Shown piece after piece: positions 1 to 13,106 of a stretch of 64,000 nt of DNA. Each line of letters starts with the position of its first letter. The stretch's first letter is position 1. Origin of the DNA: Viscum album (Eukaryota; Streptophyta; Magnoliopsida; Santalales; Viscaceae); contig OY728143.1 of NCBI GenBank assembly GCA_963277665.1, forward strand, positions 234,785,591-234,849,590, given 5' to 3'. A program made the translations under genes and the position numbers. The notes beneath the pieces were generated by a model. That model searched no databases. It saw only the letters and a program-made list of their open reading frames with translations, and had not been told where the DNA came from.

Positions 1-3000
1 ACTCATACCATGAGCTATGTTAGAATGATTATGGGAATGAATTATCAGGAAAATTTTATGTTGGAGGTATCACTGTTTAGAATATTCCCCTTATAAGTTT
101 ACATACTTTGGTTGGTAGCACAATTGACTAGATGTTTATGAAGACAATGAATTGATAGTGTGACTAGCTAAATAGTCTGAAGAAATCCTTATTTTCTTAT
201 TTATTCAAAAACCAATAATTAGATTGTTTTTAGATATAATATGAGTTGTATTTTTATGAAGGGTTGGGTGGTGTATTGGGAATTTTGAAATGAAAAATGA
301 ACATTGAAAAGAGGCTTCACAACCCTCTGTTGTAATTTCATGTTATCATTGGTCTAAATGGATTCACAAAGATGATATGTTCTATAATATGTAGTATGTA
401 ACATCGCATGTTTTATGAATGGAAGAATCCAAATGAATTTGAACATCTGGCCTCTATAGGATGGTTCATTTTTTAAACCACACTTAGCAACACAATTCAA
501 ATATTCTAAACAGAATAATGTGTTTTTTGGACTTGTGTAATGTCATTAGAGGTTTCACAAGTTTCTTATTGAGTTCTAGAATGGTCGGGGCCAGAAATAT
601 CATGTTTTAGAGTATCTACATAGGGAACACCCCATTTTTGGAACTGTGTAGCCCCTCTTAAGAAAAATATTTGACAGAAGTAAAAGATCAGCTACACCTC
701 ACATATGTTATACATGGTTTACCCAAACCATGCTCATTTTGTTCATGGGTATTTTCACATAAGTAGTATCATCTCATTATTCATCGCACAGTTTGTGCAT
801 TGTTAGGTCAAATCATTTATGACATCTCTTTAAATGTGGTTTCTTAAGGGACTATCTCTTCCTGGTTGGAACATTGTTTGTCAAAAAAATGTATCCAAAC
901 CATGCGACCGATGTTTAAGGGTGAAATTACTGAAATAAATTTAGTAATGTTTTATATATCATTCATCATGTTATGAGCCTCTCCTCCTCCTTCATGAGAC
1001 CACCTATCAAGCATGATGTGTTCTCCTCCATAACTATTATATGACTTGATTCTACACCTAAATTTTTTTATATGAATCAAGTATCATAATTCCCTATTGA
1101 TCCACATTTTCAAGATATCAAGCCATTTTAAATATCTAATCATTTAATCAACTCTTAGTTGTGCTATTTGGGTGTGAGCTTACTTACCCTAATTTGCAGT
1201 AAAATGTCCCTTCCACGGATCTCTTCCAATGAATAATGAATCTGTGACTGACATTGGATGAGTGATGCATCCTATGTTTTAGATAGGTAGTTTTTAAAAA
1301 TTTAATAAATTAGTCATCATTTTAGGAATAGTGTTGGTATGCTACCCTCTATAATCTTCCCTAGTTGTTTGATAAATGTTTACAAAATGTCTAATTGGCC
1401 ATTGAAAATAGATTCATGTTTATTTAATATCTTTTGTTAATTTAGAGACCATACATTAGAAATATGGACACCCCATGGTCATGATATGTGGAAAAGACCA
1501 TTTATTTCAATTGGCTCAAATTCATAAAAACTCATTCAAAACAATTGGCATGGATTCTAAATGGAGTTACCACTTTTTGTAATAGTATAAATTAAAATTC
1601 ACCCTTCTAAATACCATTTTATTCTATATGTATATAATGAATATGATAGGTAGTTTTATAAAATGATTCATTCATGGAAATTGAGTTATGACTCATGGGA
1701 TTGAAGTTTAAACCAGGGTAGATGAACTATTTGAATATCGATTTTATGAATTTATAATAAATCACTATGAGGGTGGTGTACTATATTCTAAAACAAAAAT
1801 TATCTATTAGTGATATAAATAATTCATATAATTTAGCATTGGGTTTTCACTATGTTTAATTTTATTTATTAGATATGTGGAATGTTAGTGAATGGATTTC
1901 CCTCATATCATTAAATGGAGCTTCCTTCCATCCACGTAAATATTTACTTGACACGATGCACCATTTATGTGAATGAAACAATCACTCCAATCTATATGAC
2001 ATACTCCCAAGGGAATGTCTTGTATAATAAAAGGGAATTCTCATGTAACTATTTTACCATTTCATTGTTCTACCTTCTATGACTCTCTTTGGACCTTATA
2101 ATTGAATTTTCATGTTTTTAAAATAAGATCCATGATTTAAAATTAATATATTTTACATGATGGTATTCTCTTGTAAAATATATTAAATAGACTTATTTTA
2201 ATGGAATTGATTATGGTGGTATGATAGTGCGTCTTGTTACGATTAAATAAGCATGGATTATATGAATTGTTATTATTTAAATGATATAAACTGTCATAAT
2301 GGGTTATAAAATTCAATTCATGATAGTTATTTCCTCATGACATATATTATTAATATGATGATTCAAATTTATTATCATTAGTAAATAAGTTTCATGAGAT
2401 GTTTTTCCTCATGGATTCAATTATATTATTATGCCTTATAAAAATATTTTCGAATGATGGGGAGGGTTATTTTGATCATGGAGGCGACACTCTCCCTTAC
2501 ATTTTGTGTTTAGAATAATGTCACAGTCGTACGAATCTATATGGGAATTGGGTTGAGGCAGCCCATTACATGATAAGACTTTATGCTTTATGACCAACTC
2601 ACCACCTCATGTTTTGTAGCTTGCCTTATAATAATAAATTAGGAAGTAGGGATTATTCCATATTTCTTAAGCTTTTATGTTCATTTAGGCTACTTATGGA
2701 TGTATGAGTTATGACATTGTACATCCATCAATTAGTATTTCATGCATATAGACATTAGGAATTAGTATGAACATCATTCATATAGGTGGATGTAATATAT
2801 AACTATATTTTATATTTACATATTATTTATATATCTTTATAGTAGTTGATCATCAACATATTAATTCTATGAGTTAAACCATGAAGATCCACCAGGTAAA
2901 CCTTAGAAACATGCATGGGTTGTTGTTTGATTGTTTAATCTATTTATTTATTCATTTTTCTTGAACAATTATTTATTATATATCATCTACCGGGTTCTGT

Positions 3001-3419
3001 TGTAATATTCAGGGTGTGGACATACTTGGTTTATTATCTCACACCCTACATGGGCCTCCATTATTGTAGGGTACCTGATTATGAATTATATATAGAATAC
3101 CAAGGTTGATTTCTAGAGAAATTTTGATCAACCTGATTTTTACTAGCATATGACTGAGTTGGACCTCAAGATTTCCTTAGAGATCATCCTAGGGAATTTT
3201 CGTGTATTAACTTCTTTATTAATGAATTTTATTGTATCTTTCTACATCCAATATATCTATTGTTTTAGATTATGAACACTTATCTGTACATTCTTGATTC
3301 ACTTTTATATTATTGTTATCCATATTTTATATGAATTTTATATTTTTCTTCCATTCCTCTTATCATTAATTTATTAGTGATTCCATTGTTCCATATTTGT
3401 ATATTTTCAGATACCACAA
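1..3419. other. Anonymous decayed DNA, plus strand T/G-rich
   Basis: I found no gene or anchored transposon domain here. Reading frames are short in all directions and I recognised no gag, RT or integrase motif. The plus strand is visibly richer in T and G than in A and C. In the identified elements of this window the sense strand has that same bias, so a dead plus-oriented element is possible but unproven. A small cluster of overlapping inverted repeats sits at 3011-3072. Confidence 0.5.
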
Positions 3420-6400
3420 TGTTTTAATCTGACATGAGGGTATAATGTCCCCACTATAACTCATTTAAACCCCCAATACATGACAATAACCTCTAACATA
3501 CATTGAGGCATGCGTGAGGCCATGTGACCCAATAGTCTTTCTACCATCTTAATGGTAGGTTTGGATAGGACATTTCAAGATAGGATAAAATAATCCTTAA
3601 TGAAAACCTAATCATTCACTATATCTTCATATTAGTCATCCTTAGGTGACCCATGCATCCAATCTGAATGGGTATAAAAGTCATTAATTATACTAACCAC
3701 TCAATCCTTATCAAAACATTTCTAGGGAACATTTAAATTATACAAAGAAAATGAAAACAAATTGAAACACCTCATAATCCAAGATTCTATATATCAATCA
3801 TAAAAATTGAACCTCTATCAAAACCCCATTCCCATAGTATCTCTTGTACATCAAGTACAAACCCAACATGTTCAATTTTAAGCACATAAACAACGAACCA
3901 CACTACTTAATGTTTTAAACATAGTCAGATGATTTTTTTATTGAAATCCATTTAAATACAGTGGTGAAACTTTAATAGGTTAATTACCCAACATTGGTTT
4001 TACATTAAAACACACTTATATACTTCCATGTTCTAGATTTATAACCATTCCAAACATATTAATCATTTTACATTTAGCACATGCATATATCCATATATCT
4101 ATATGTGTGAGAATTCATAGGGATACTAATGTTCAATATAAGATACTTCCATTTCAAAAACAAAACATCAATCCTAAATTTCAAATTTTAATCTACCATA
4201 CAGAGCTGAATAATATCATTAAGAAAAAACACATTAAAAATACAAATAATCAGTCACTTATAATTTAATATATTTTTTCTAAAATATGATAGATGTTATT
4301 AAAAAGTGAATCAATTTTAAAAAATATCCGGTTTCCATAAAAAATCATAACATTTATGAAAACACATTTAATTTTACAAACAACCATAGTACTCCATTTT
4401 GAAGATCATATTTGGAAAACTAAGAAACATTAAAAAAAATATTCCATAACCATCTAAAAAAAATTATATGAATAACACTAATAAAATAAACAACCAAAAA
4501 ATAAAAATCCCCAAATCTCATAACAAACACAATTGATAGCTTAGACACATGATTTTGTAGGACATGTTCCTATCAAATAATAACATTAGAGGTCAAAAAA
4601 GTGTGTTTTATTGTCTACACATAGTTCTATAGAACATGTAAAATGACCATGAACCCCCAATGTAAATCAAATAACCATATACAATATTTTCAATTTTTCA
4701 TAAAACCCAAAAAATATTCATAATCCTCCAATACCCATCGTAATTTAAATAAAGAACCATGAAAATATATGAGAACCAATCTTGGATTTTTAGGCTCGAT
4801 AATATTGGACCGCCCTAGAATTTCATTTTTCTTATAAATAGTTGATGATCAAAAATATCTCTATTACAGTCCACCTGAATTTTGAAAATCCTATCTCGAA
4901 TATTTTCGAAATAACAATATAACATTTCTTAATTAGTTAATACCATTTTTTCATAATTTAATCTGGTAAAACCATAATATGGACAACCAAGATGACCCAC
5001 AACAAGGCTTGACAAGCATTCTCAATCCTACCTAGTTGAAAACTAGACAAAAATATAAAATATAATCAATTGGGAGTAGATTAGGCATAAAATATTGATA
5101 ATCAACAAATTGTAATGTCAAAGAATAAAATATCAATGAAAAAAGGAAAAAACTATATAGATAAGAATAACTCTGTGTGACTCTATGGTTCACCACCAAT
5201 CACATAAACATTATTTCACCGAGTGTGATCCAAAGTAATATTAACATTAAAATAAAGTATATAATATAGGCATGTGAAACTAGATGCTCATTAGTGATGC
5301 AAAAAAGAAGAACCATGTTTTAAGTATCACATTTAAAATAAAAACCACGACATTTTTGTATGAAATATGCTTATGTAAATAAATTTATTATTTCAAATAA
5401 AAAAATTATAGGCTATTAATTACAAATGTTATTTTTTTCTATTATTTCTAAAAATTATTCCAATGAATGAATGGTTTTCTAATAAACCATCTTATAATGA
5501 AGAATATTTTTGAATAAAATACCTTTGTGATAAAAACTTGTATCTAAAACTGGAATACATGTAAAAAAAGTTTTTATAATAACTAACAATAGAGAAATAA
5601 TATTTGAAATGATTTTATTAAAATAATAAAAATAATAGGGAAAGTATAAAAAATTTGAATCAAATATCATTGGATATACATAGAATCCTTTGGACGTTAC
5701 CCAAGATGAACTTATTTTGGAATCCATATGTTTGCCTGTCGATGTTATCCATTGTAAATAACCAATCTAGATTCTCTCAACTATCCTTAGTAGTAGAACT
5801 ACCATGATGTATATTCCCAACCATGGAGATCTAGAAAATCTAATAAGGACTAAATTTAAAGTGTTTATTTACTCCCACTAAGACACATAGGATCCCATGA
5901 AAACAACTTAATTGAGAAGCAATGTGGTTTTCACACTCTTGGAACAAACACACTTACCAACAAGAATTTTAATAACATGGTCTGATAAAATCCACTTGGA
6001 GACCCACTATAACTATATTGAAACAATGGGGGTTCGCATTATATAGATATTTTTTTAAACATTCCGAAAAGGATTTCACATCAACAGAATTCAAAAAAAA
6101 TCACGGAATGAAATGTGCCTAATGATCGTTCAAACATTTAATTTATAATCCTATAGAAAACTAATAAATCCCTTAAAATACATTACATATTAAAATAAAA
6201 TCTTGATTAATATATTATGAATGACAAAAATGACATTTAATGGTTTGGTAAATTATGGAAAACAAGTGGAATTACCATTTTGAAGTTCCACACCAAATTT
6301 TTATAGAATATACATAGAAAATAAAAACAAAAAAAATATTTTTAAAACACTCAAGAAATAATTGAATTCAAATTAATGGCTATAAAATTTTTAACGTACC

Positions 6401-6551
6401 TTTATGATAAGATAATCAGGAAAAATTACATCAAAACTGGATGAATTTCATGATATTCACTCACACATACTCACATATATGACCCAATATATAAATACAA
6501 ACCCATATTGCAATGTAAATAATTCTCTATCCAAGATTGAATATGTAAAAG

Positions 6552-6589
<38 letters not shown>

Positions 6590-8590
6590 CTATGTATTTG
6601 ATTGAAATACTTCATGCATCTGTAATACACCATAAATGAAAACAGGGAAAAAATAAAAAAAATATCTCACAAAAATATGGAACATTACAAGAGATGACAT
6701 AAAACCAAAAAAATGGAAACATTGAATAAAAAACCAATACACATCATCTTCACTAGAGAAATATAAAAAACAACTACATCTAACATGAGATCCACATCAA
6801 AAAACCTATTATGAAGTGAAACATAAAGAATTATCCAACCTAAAAGTGTATGGTATTGATTAAAAAAAGAGGGGAAACAGGTAGATGATTAAAATACATA
6901 AAATGTGAATATGAGGTGGATGATCCTCTTACCTAGGTGTCGTGGTTGTGGAACCAAAATAAAAATTATAGAAATGCATAATGATATGAGAACTCTAGAG
7001 GGTGTGGTGGTGTGAGTACCTAGAGAATGGGGAGTATTTTGGTGTCTGGTGAGTATGGTGGGGAGAGATCCACATTGAAGTTTTAATAATATTAATAAGA
7101 ATAAATTGTTTTCAAAATCAATGAAACCAAACATACTTTGGCTGCAAAGTTTCAAAAAATGTGTGATAAATGTGCACCTATAATAGGGGACCAGAACACA
7201 AAAAATGTCATGTCATGTGGTTTTCCAAACCATTCATTGTCCATGGGATTTGGATCTATCAAAATTAGAAGCTCTAATTCATGATATATAACAAAGTTAT
7301 GATATTTGTAAACCTTTGATGGGTACCAACAAAGATTATGAATGAGACCTGGTTAAACACTATACATCAATGTACTAGTTATAATTAAAAATAATAATAA
7401 ATATTGTTTCTAGTATGATAGAGATAGAGTTCCAAAAAATTTGAATCATTCATCCCTATATATAAGAGCATAGAAAAAAAGAGTGAATAAATGATAATGT
7501 TTATTTGGGATACAATAACTTTAGTATCTATGGAGATACACTACAATAGTATAAAATTTTAAATTAAATCTATAAAATAAAAAATTAGAAAAAAATAATA
7601 ATTAAATCTATGTCAAATTGAAATCCATGTATAATAGGGCTAGAGAAACAAAGTGAGGACCCAAATATGTTAGGAAAACCAAAATATTATAACAAAATAA
7701 TGAAATAATTTTAAACATTGTAATATCAATTATGATACAATTCTAGTACCACCTATGACGCAAACTCTTTCTTTAGTGCTCTCTATTAATTTTCCCATTC
7801 CATTTCTTGGACCATCAGCTTTAACTCAACATGCACATAATGTTTCTAGTGGATGGTGTGAATATAATCATTATATAATAACACCCTCATTCTTTTCACA
7901 TATTTCACATGCATATGATCTATATTATATTTCAACTATGTAAAACCATAAATTATAAATCATGTTACATTTTATTATGCACTATATATGTGTCAATGAT
8001 CCTTGTTCCTACATAATCTAACACCATTATAGAAAAATGATCTGGTTATAAATCCTGATCATGGTCATCAATGTTGGCACCATACCTCCATGACCAAGGA
8101 AATGGTTATTGTGTCATGGGTCAGACCACTAGGCTGTCACATCGACTCTCAATCATGGGTGTAAATAGTAATCCATCATAATCCAACTATATTTCATGGC
8201 ATAAAAGAACACCAAAAAAATCATGAAACATTTATAGGTCAACCCCAATGGATTTCACACCCTTACCATGTTTCTTGGTCCATCATCATCTCATTTAATC
8301 TCACAAATTACCCACCTATAAGGATGAACCATGGAATGGTGGCCCCCCTATAATTTTATAAAAATAGATAAAACACCAATGGAAATACAATCACAGACAG
8401 CTAGGCGTAACACATATTAGAATAACATATCCTAACAATCATGAGAATGAGTAGACACAAATAAATGTGATCATAATCAACCATGGTATCATATGAATCA
8501 TGTGAAAATTTATTATATTTATAAAATGTGGTTCTCATGGAATACACACACACTTTTTTGGTAAAAAGAAACATGTTTTACAACCATAAC
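3420..8590. other. Anonymous decayed DNA, plus strand A/C-rich
   Basis: I recognised no gene here. Two short minus-strand open frames (5479-5727 and 6889-7155) and plus-strand frames (7755-7943 and others) have low-complexity translations and match no family I know. The plus strand is A/C-rich, the opposite of the segment to the left and the same as in the minus-oriented elements E1 and E3. A minus-oriented dead retroelement is therefore plausible. The only sharply defined feature is the TA microsatellite at 6553-6588. Confidence 0.5.
6553..6588. repeat. (TA)n microsatellite
   Basis: An uninterrupted run of alternating T and A of about 34 nt is bounded by GGAA on the left and TTCC on the right, so the whole block is a perfect palindrome. 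It is uninterrupted, unlike its heavily mutated surroundings, which suggests recent slippage growth. Confidence 0.95.
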
Positions 8591-11374
8591 TGGTGGGGCT
8601 CGTGTCGCGACTCCTCAATCCTTCTTCCAATAGGCAAGGGACTGGTTACTAGTGCCAGGTATGCATATAATTAATATGTGATTCATTTTCAGAGTACCTG
8701 TTAACACACAAACACATATCTATGGCCAGAAATGTTGAAATATAAAAACCACTACATAAATAAATGCATGCATACCATTAAACCCCACCAACAGAGTGCA
8801 ATGGAGAAAGTAGAGTTAATTAATGTAAACTGGGCCAGAATAGAAGTCCACCAAAAGAAAGGTTATGTGAACTACAATGTAAAAGCTATAAACAAAAGGT
8901 ATTCAGACTACTATCTATAAGATTTGGAACACCATGGCATGTATGAACACATCATGCACCTCCTCATCGCAGTTCTTCTTGGACTCTATCAAAATGTTCA
9001 CTCATATGAACAACACATAACACTTGTCCAGAAATCCTGTGAAGGTGTTAATTATTAAAATACATAATAGGAAAGCCTGAAACCAGAAAGAAATACACCA
9101 AGTAAAGGTTCACATATATCTACACATGTATATGTCTATAACACATATAATAAAGATATCAATATATTCTCGAACACATACCAATAGTCTAGAGATAAGC
9201 CGCAACTACTATGTACTATCAGTAGGGATCAGTCCAATGATTGAAAAATCACTCATCTAGGAGAACATACTCATGACACTGATAGCACTAATAACATCTT
9301 CTTCAGAATTACAATTCATTAGAAAATTTCATGATAGAGATACACTGACCGATTTGAAGATAGATAGGATAGACACACTCTGGGAAAACTCACTCCCTGA
9401 GTGGGGATGAACATGATACAACGATTCTGACCACTGCTAGTGCCATGGGGTGATACTTTAAATCATTAAAATTCACCTGATAAATAAAGTATTGATGTCT
9501 ATTAGGATTTTTTATGTCGATTCCAAGACTCTACATAGGGTATAATAATAGATATGGGATCCCGCATCAGGCCTCTCAGAGGGTATTTCAACTAATATAT
9601 CTAGAAAGTCTTACTAAAGAGATTATATACACGTGATTAAGATACGATACCAACTGAACTTCAGGGGAATGATCATGGGAACCAATCCAAACATATCATT
9701 TCCTTATTAAAGTTCACAAGAGTTTCATGACATGTAGTAAGGTGTTACATGGCATGTTGTAGGGTCCCACACCATTTCCCGTGACCCCAGGTACTACATG
9801 TGGTCAACAGACCGTTTTATTAGAACAGTTCACATTGAATTTGTATACATGGAAAACTTAGGTATCCGGGATCCAATAATTGTATGATGTCCATGTACCA
9901 ATACTTGAATTCAACCAATGTATGCAAATATTTGTACCATTACCTGAGGAAATCATTCATAACGCTTCTGCCATTCCATGTGGCATAGTATACACTGTGT
10001 CAGAAAACCTTTTAGTCCACCCAATTTCTACGTATCGTTTGGGATACATGCCAAGTTATGGGGAATGACCCACACATATATTGAAATGTGACAAATTTCG
10101 TGTGACTGTCATCTAATTGTCGAAACATTACACTCCACTTAGGGCGGGGGGGCTACAAGCCATGTATTACCGAATACACGCCATTTTCATCAGAAAATTT
10201 CAGAAACCATGGTTCTTTATCCATCATTTCCTCCACTAATATGACCTTTGTTTTCAACCATGCCTAGTCATAAAACATGAGATCTGAAGTCATCTGGTCC
10301 CACTATCACCAAATATGTAGGATTCAAGCCTTTTATCATCTCAGAAAACATGATCATCATCATTCTTTGTATTCGAAGAAGAAATAAACATTGGCACCCA
10401 CTATCCATCGATCTACTACCGCAACCATCATTTAACCTAAATCCAACCATACTGAAATAAGATCATCAATTACATATCATTTCACTACAAAACAAAGGTG
10501 AAACAATTCTTTTATCCTATACCACTATGAACTCAATGAAAGTGACAAAATTGAAGAAATTTAGGGGAGAAAAAGCACATGGGACCTCCCAAAGAATAAA
10601 CCCCATCCATTTTTTATTCTTTTTTTATCCAATCAGTAAGAATGATAATGAAAAACCATAAAAATCTCTAAACAAACCCTCATAATAATTTCAACAACAT
10701 AATATCTTCCTATAATACACATAATACATGAATGAATCCAATCAATGATTAATTCAAATTTGTTTTATGAATAAAAAACGGGGAATAAATTATATTAAAA
10801 CATGAGACCTACTTCAGAGTTGGATCTTTTTATGAAGTGGATTGATCCCCACAACATAGTGGTTGGCATGATTCGTCAAGAACATCGCTCATCGATCCCC
10901 AATGTAAGATCTGTCATCATTTTCCTTTGAGAAAGTTCTCCAAAGTTATTTCCAAATCCACTAATAAATACCTATGTAATGAGAATAATCATAGATCCCT
11001 ACATAAAAGGAAAATTTAAATGAAATTTCATAGTTTCGCAGTAAAATGGAAAAATAAAATAATTATTTTTATTTTTTAAAACTATGTAAATTTATTTTGT
11101 TAGATAATCTATGTCAATCAATGTTAGGATACACATATGGTAAACCAGCTGCTTTGAATGCAACAGTGACATTACATTTCAGATATGAACACCAATTTAA
11201 AACTTATTCTATTTTTTAAAAAAATGTTAAAGTGTATCATTTATTTTTTAATATATTTGAAACATTTATTTGGGAATCCTTAGCCTTGGAATCACATGGT
11301 CCCTCAACAAATGGTCTCTAATTAATTATATTTATTATTCAAAAATAACACTTTGAAAATTTTGGGGCATTACA
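8591..11374 (-). repeat. E1 left LTR (3' LTR)
   Basis: This segment aligns by eye with 13107-15883. Shared blocks include the ATAAAAACCACTA region (8740 against 13257), TCCAATGATT (9233 against 13737), CATGGGGTGATAC (9445 against 13923), and the G tract followed by TATTACCGAATACAC (10146 against 14640). The right edge at 11374 ends GGGGCATTACA, which reads TGTAATGCCCC on the minus strand. Reading frames inside it (for example 9880-10068 and 10268-10450) are LTR noise. Confidence 0.75.
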
Positions 11375-11409
11375 TTTTCCATACATTGGGTACATACTTC
11401 TATAAAATT

Positions 11410-12720
11410 CCAAAAAAACAAAGGGTACTCCAAAAGATGTGGGTACAATGCATGAATTTGAGCCTCCTTCTCCAATGTTCTCTTCTAGATATTCCAGTGC
11501 TTCTTATCAACACACACTAAAGGATTTAATCACCCAAAAATTATCATCCCTCTCCCACTCCTAATCCTCATTGGGTGCAAAACAATTTCACACCATCATC
11601 AATGTCCAGATCACCCCAATTGATGATGTCTGAGGGATCATGCATGTACATCCTCAACGATGAAATTTAGAAGACATCAGGTACCCGGTCAAACTATGGG
11701 AGTACATCTATATTTTACGCCTCCTCTCCCACTCTACATCATATAAGAAAAGGTCTGATAAACATTGGATATAACATGTATACCTTTCCAAATATATGTA
11801 ACCCACATCATGGTGAAACATGAAGGAACACATGGTATTCTTCCCCGACCAATAAAGGTCTAACCATCTATTCGCATATGATTTTTCAGGCATTGTGTAG
11901 TCTCAATCTGCTCTTCGATGATATACCCCTTTTTCAGTAGTATCCCGAACCATCTCTAGGCCTATGAGTGATGACTCTCCTAGGAGAGTCCAACAATCTT
12001 ATAACCGATAAGGTCTCTCATACAGATACTCGAATAGTTCTGTATAAAAATTGAAATAAAATATATTGTTGGATGAATTCACTAGAAGAGTTTTTTGGTC
12101 CACCCAAATAAACAAAAGGATAACATGATTGATTATGACATGTTCTTTAGAACCAGAATGGTTCACCCCATGTTGGAATCTGTTTTTTAGTGAATCTATG
12201 TGATTAATCACAACTGAGTCCCAAATGCCTCTTATAATCCATTCCACAACGAGGATTTGAAATGAGCATCATGATTTGTATCTATCATTGATGGGGCTCC
12301 ATAGAGTCAATCATTTTCCTTCACATAGAGGAATCCCACACTCTATGATGAATTATGTTCTCAAAAACCTAGGAAGTGGGATGACGTGGTGTGTCCATCA
12401 ATGATCACCCTGATCAAATCGTGAATCTCTTAGACATACATGGTATGGTCAACCAATATTACATTGATATTTCATCCTACTTACATTATATATCCTTAAG
12501 GGGTTAAGATTAATTGTATGAACCTGGTGCATAGCCTTCACCTTCTTTCACATAAGGCACTGAGAAACAAACATTGACAAAACTGTCTTCATCACCATCC
12601 TCCATAATTTACATCGAAGGATATAGTAAATGCTCAACATTTTAGGGTGTACAACCAAATGGGATTCATAAAACTCATTCAAAACTTCTTCATATAATTC
12701 CATTGGTACTATAGTGTATC
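11410..12720 (-). pseudogene. E1 integrase and chromodomain-like tail, degenerate
   Basis: Read on the minus strand from right to left, this is a decayed Ty3/gypsy integrase. The remains of the zinc-binding domain lie at about 12560-12700: the peptide VLNEFYESHLVVHP corresponds to the family's VL.E.H.S...VHPG, and FVSQCL corresponds to FVS.CLTC. The core follows: VIIDGHTTSSHFL (family VIVDRLTKSAHFL) near 12380, GAPSMIDTNHDAHF (second Asp region) near 12270, and the KTD...TI..LK block at 12140-12200, where the catalytic Glu appears to be replaced by Gly. FEYLYERPYR near 12020 matches the ALYGRKCR block. QKSYA...DL (as EKSYANRWLDL) lies at 11840-11890, and LRMYMHDPSDII and YPHLLE close the C-terminus. 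Several stops and frame changes make it nonfunctional. The two visible open frames, 11999-12247 and 11708-11893, are fragments of it. Confidence 0.75.
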
Positions 12721-12872
12721 CTTAGAAATGGAATGTTGTGCCCCCCACCATGGGAATATACATACGCATAATGAAATTCTAACCTATGATCACATTAGGC
12801 CTCATGGTAGGTATCCTCGAGAATTTCCCTCCAGAATCAAGAAGGACATGGAAACCCTAGTCCATTCTTATA

Positions 12873-13106
12873 TCATTCATGCAACATTATTGTTTCCCCA
12901 GTAACTAGTTTTCTATTGTACAGAGTTGAAAAGAAGGTAATCAGAATCATGGTGTAAGGACACGTCATCCACAACATGAACAGTAGAGTTCCTATCCCAA
13001 TAGATGAAGTTGAAACACATAACAATGCTTTCCCAAACCAATCTCTCAGACTCTCAGTCCTAATTTCTATATGAAAACTCTTATATAACTTTTTCAAAAC
13101 CTCTCC
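12873..13106 (-). pseudogene. Possible RNase H-integrase linker relic of E1
   Basis: A 95-residue open frame (12873-13160) covers this stretch. Its N-terminal part (ALGVMA... then LKKLYKSFHIEI) weakly resembles the linker after RNase H in gypsy pol (LSRK.LG.MA...LL.DLR.L.VEI), and its position just upstream of the integrase fits. The first 50 nt may instead belong to the right LTR, because a weak match to the left LTR continues there. This is a tentative call. Confidence 0.35.

Noticed and set aside
5479..7155. Minus-strand frames in 3420-8590 as retroelement genes
   Set aside because: I compared them with gypsy and copia RT, integrase and gag blocks by eye and found no consistent match.
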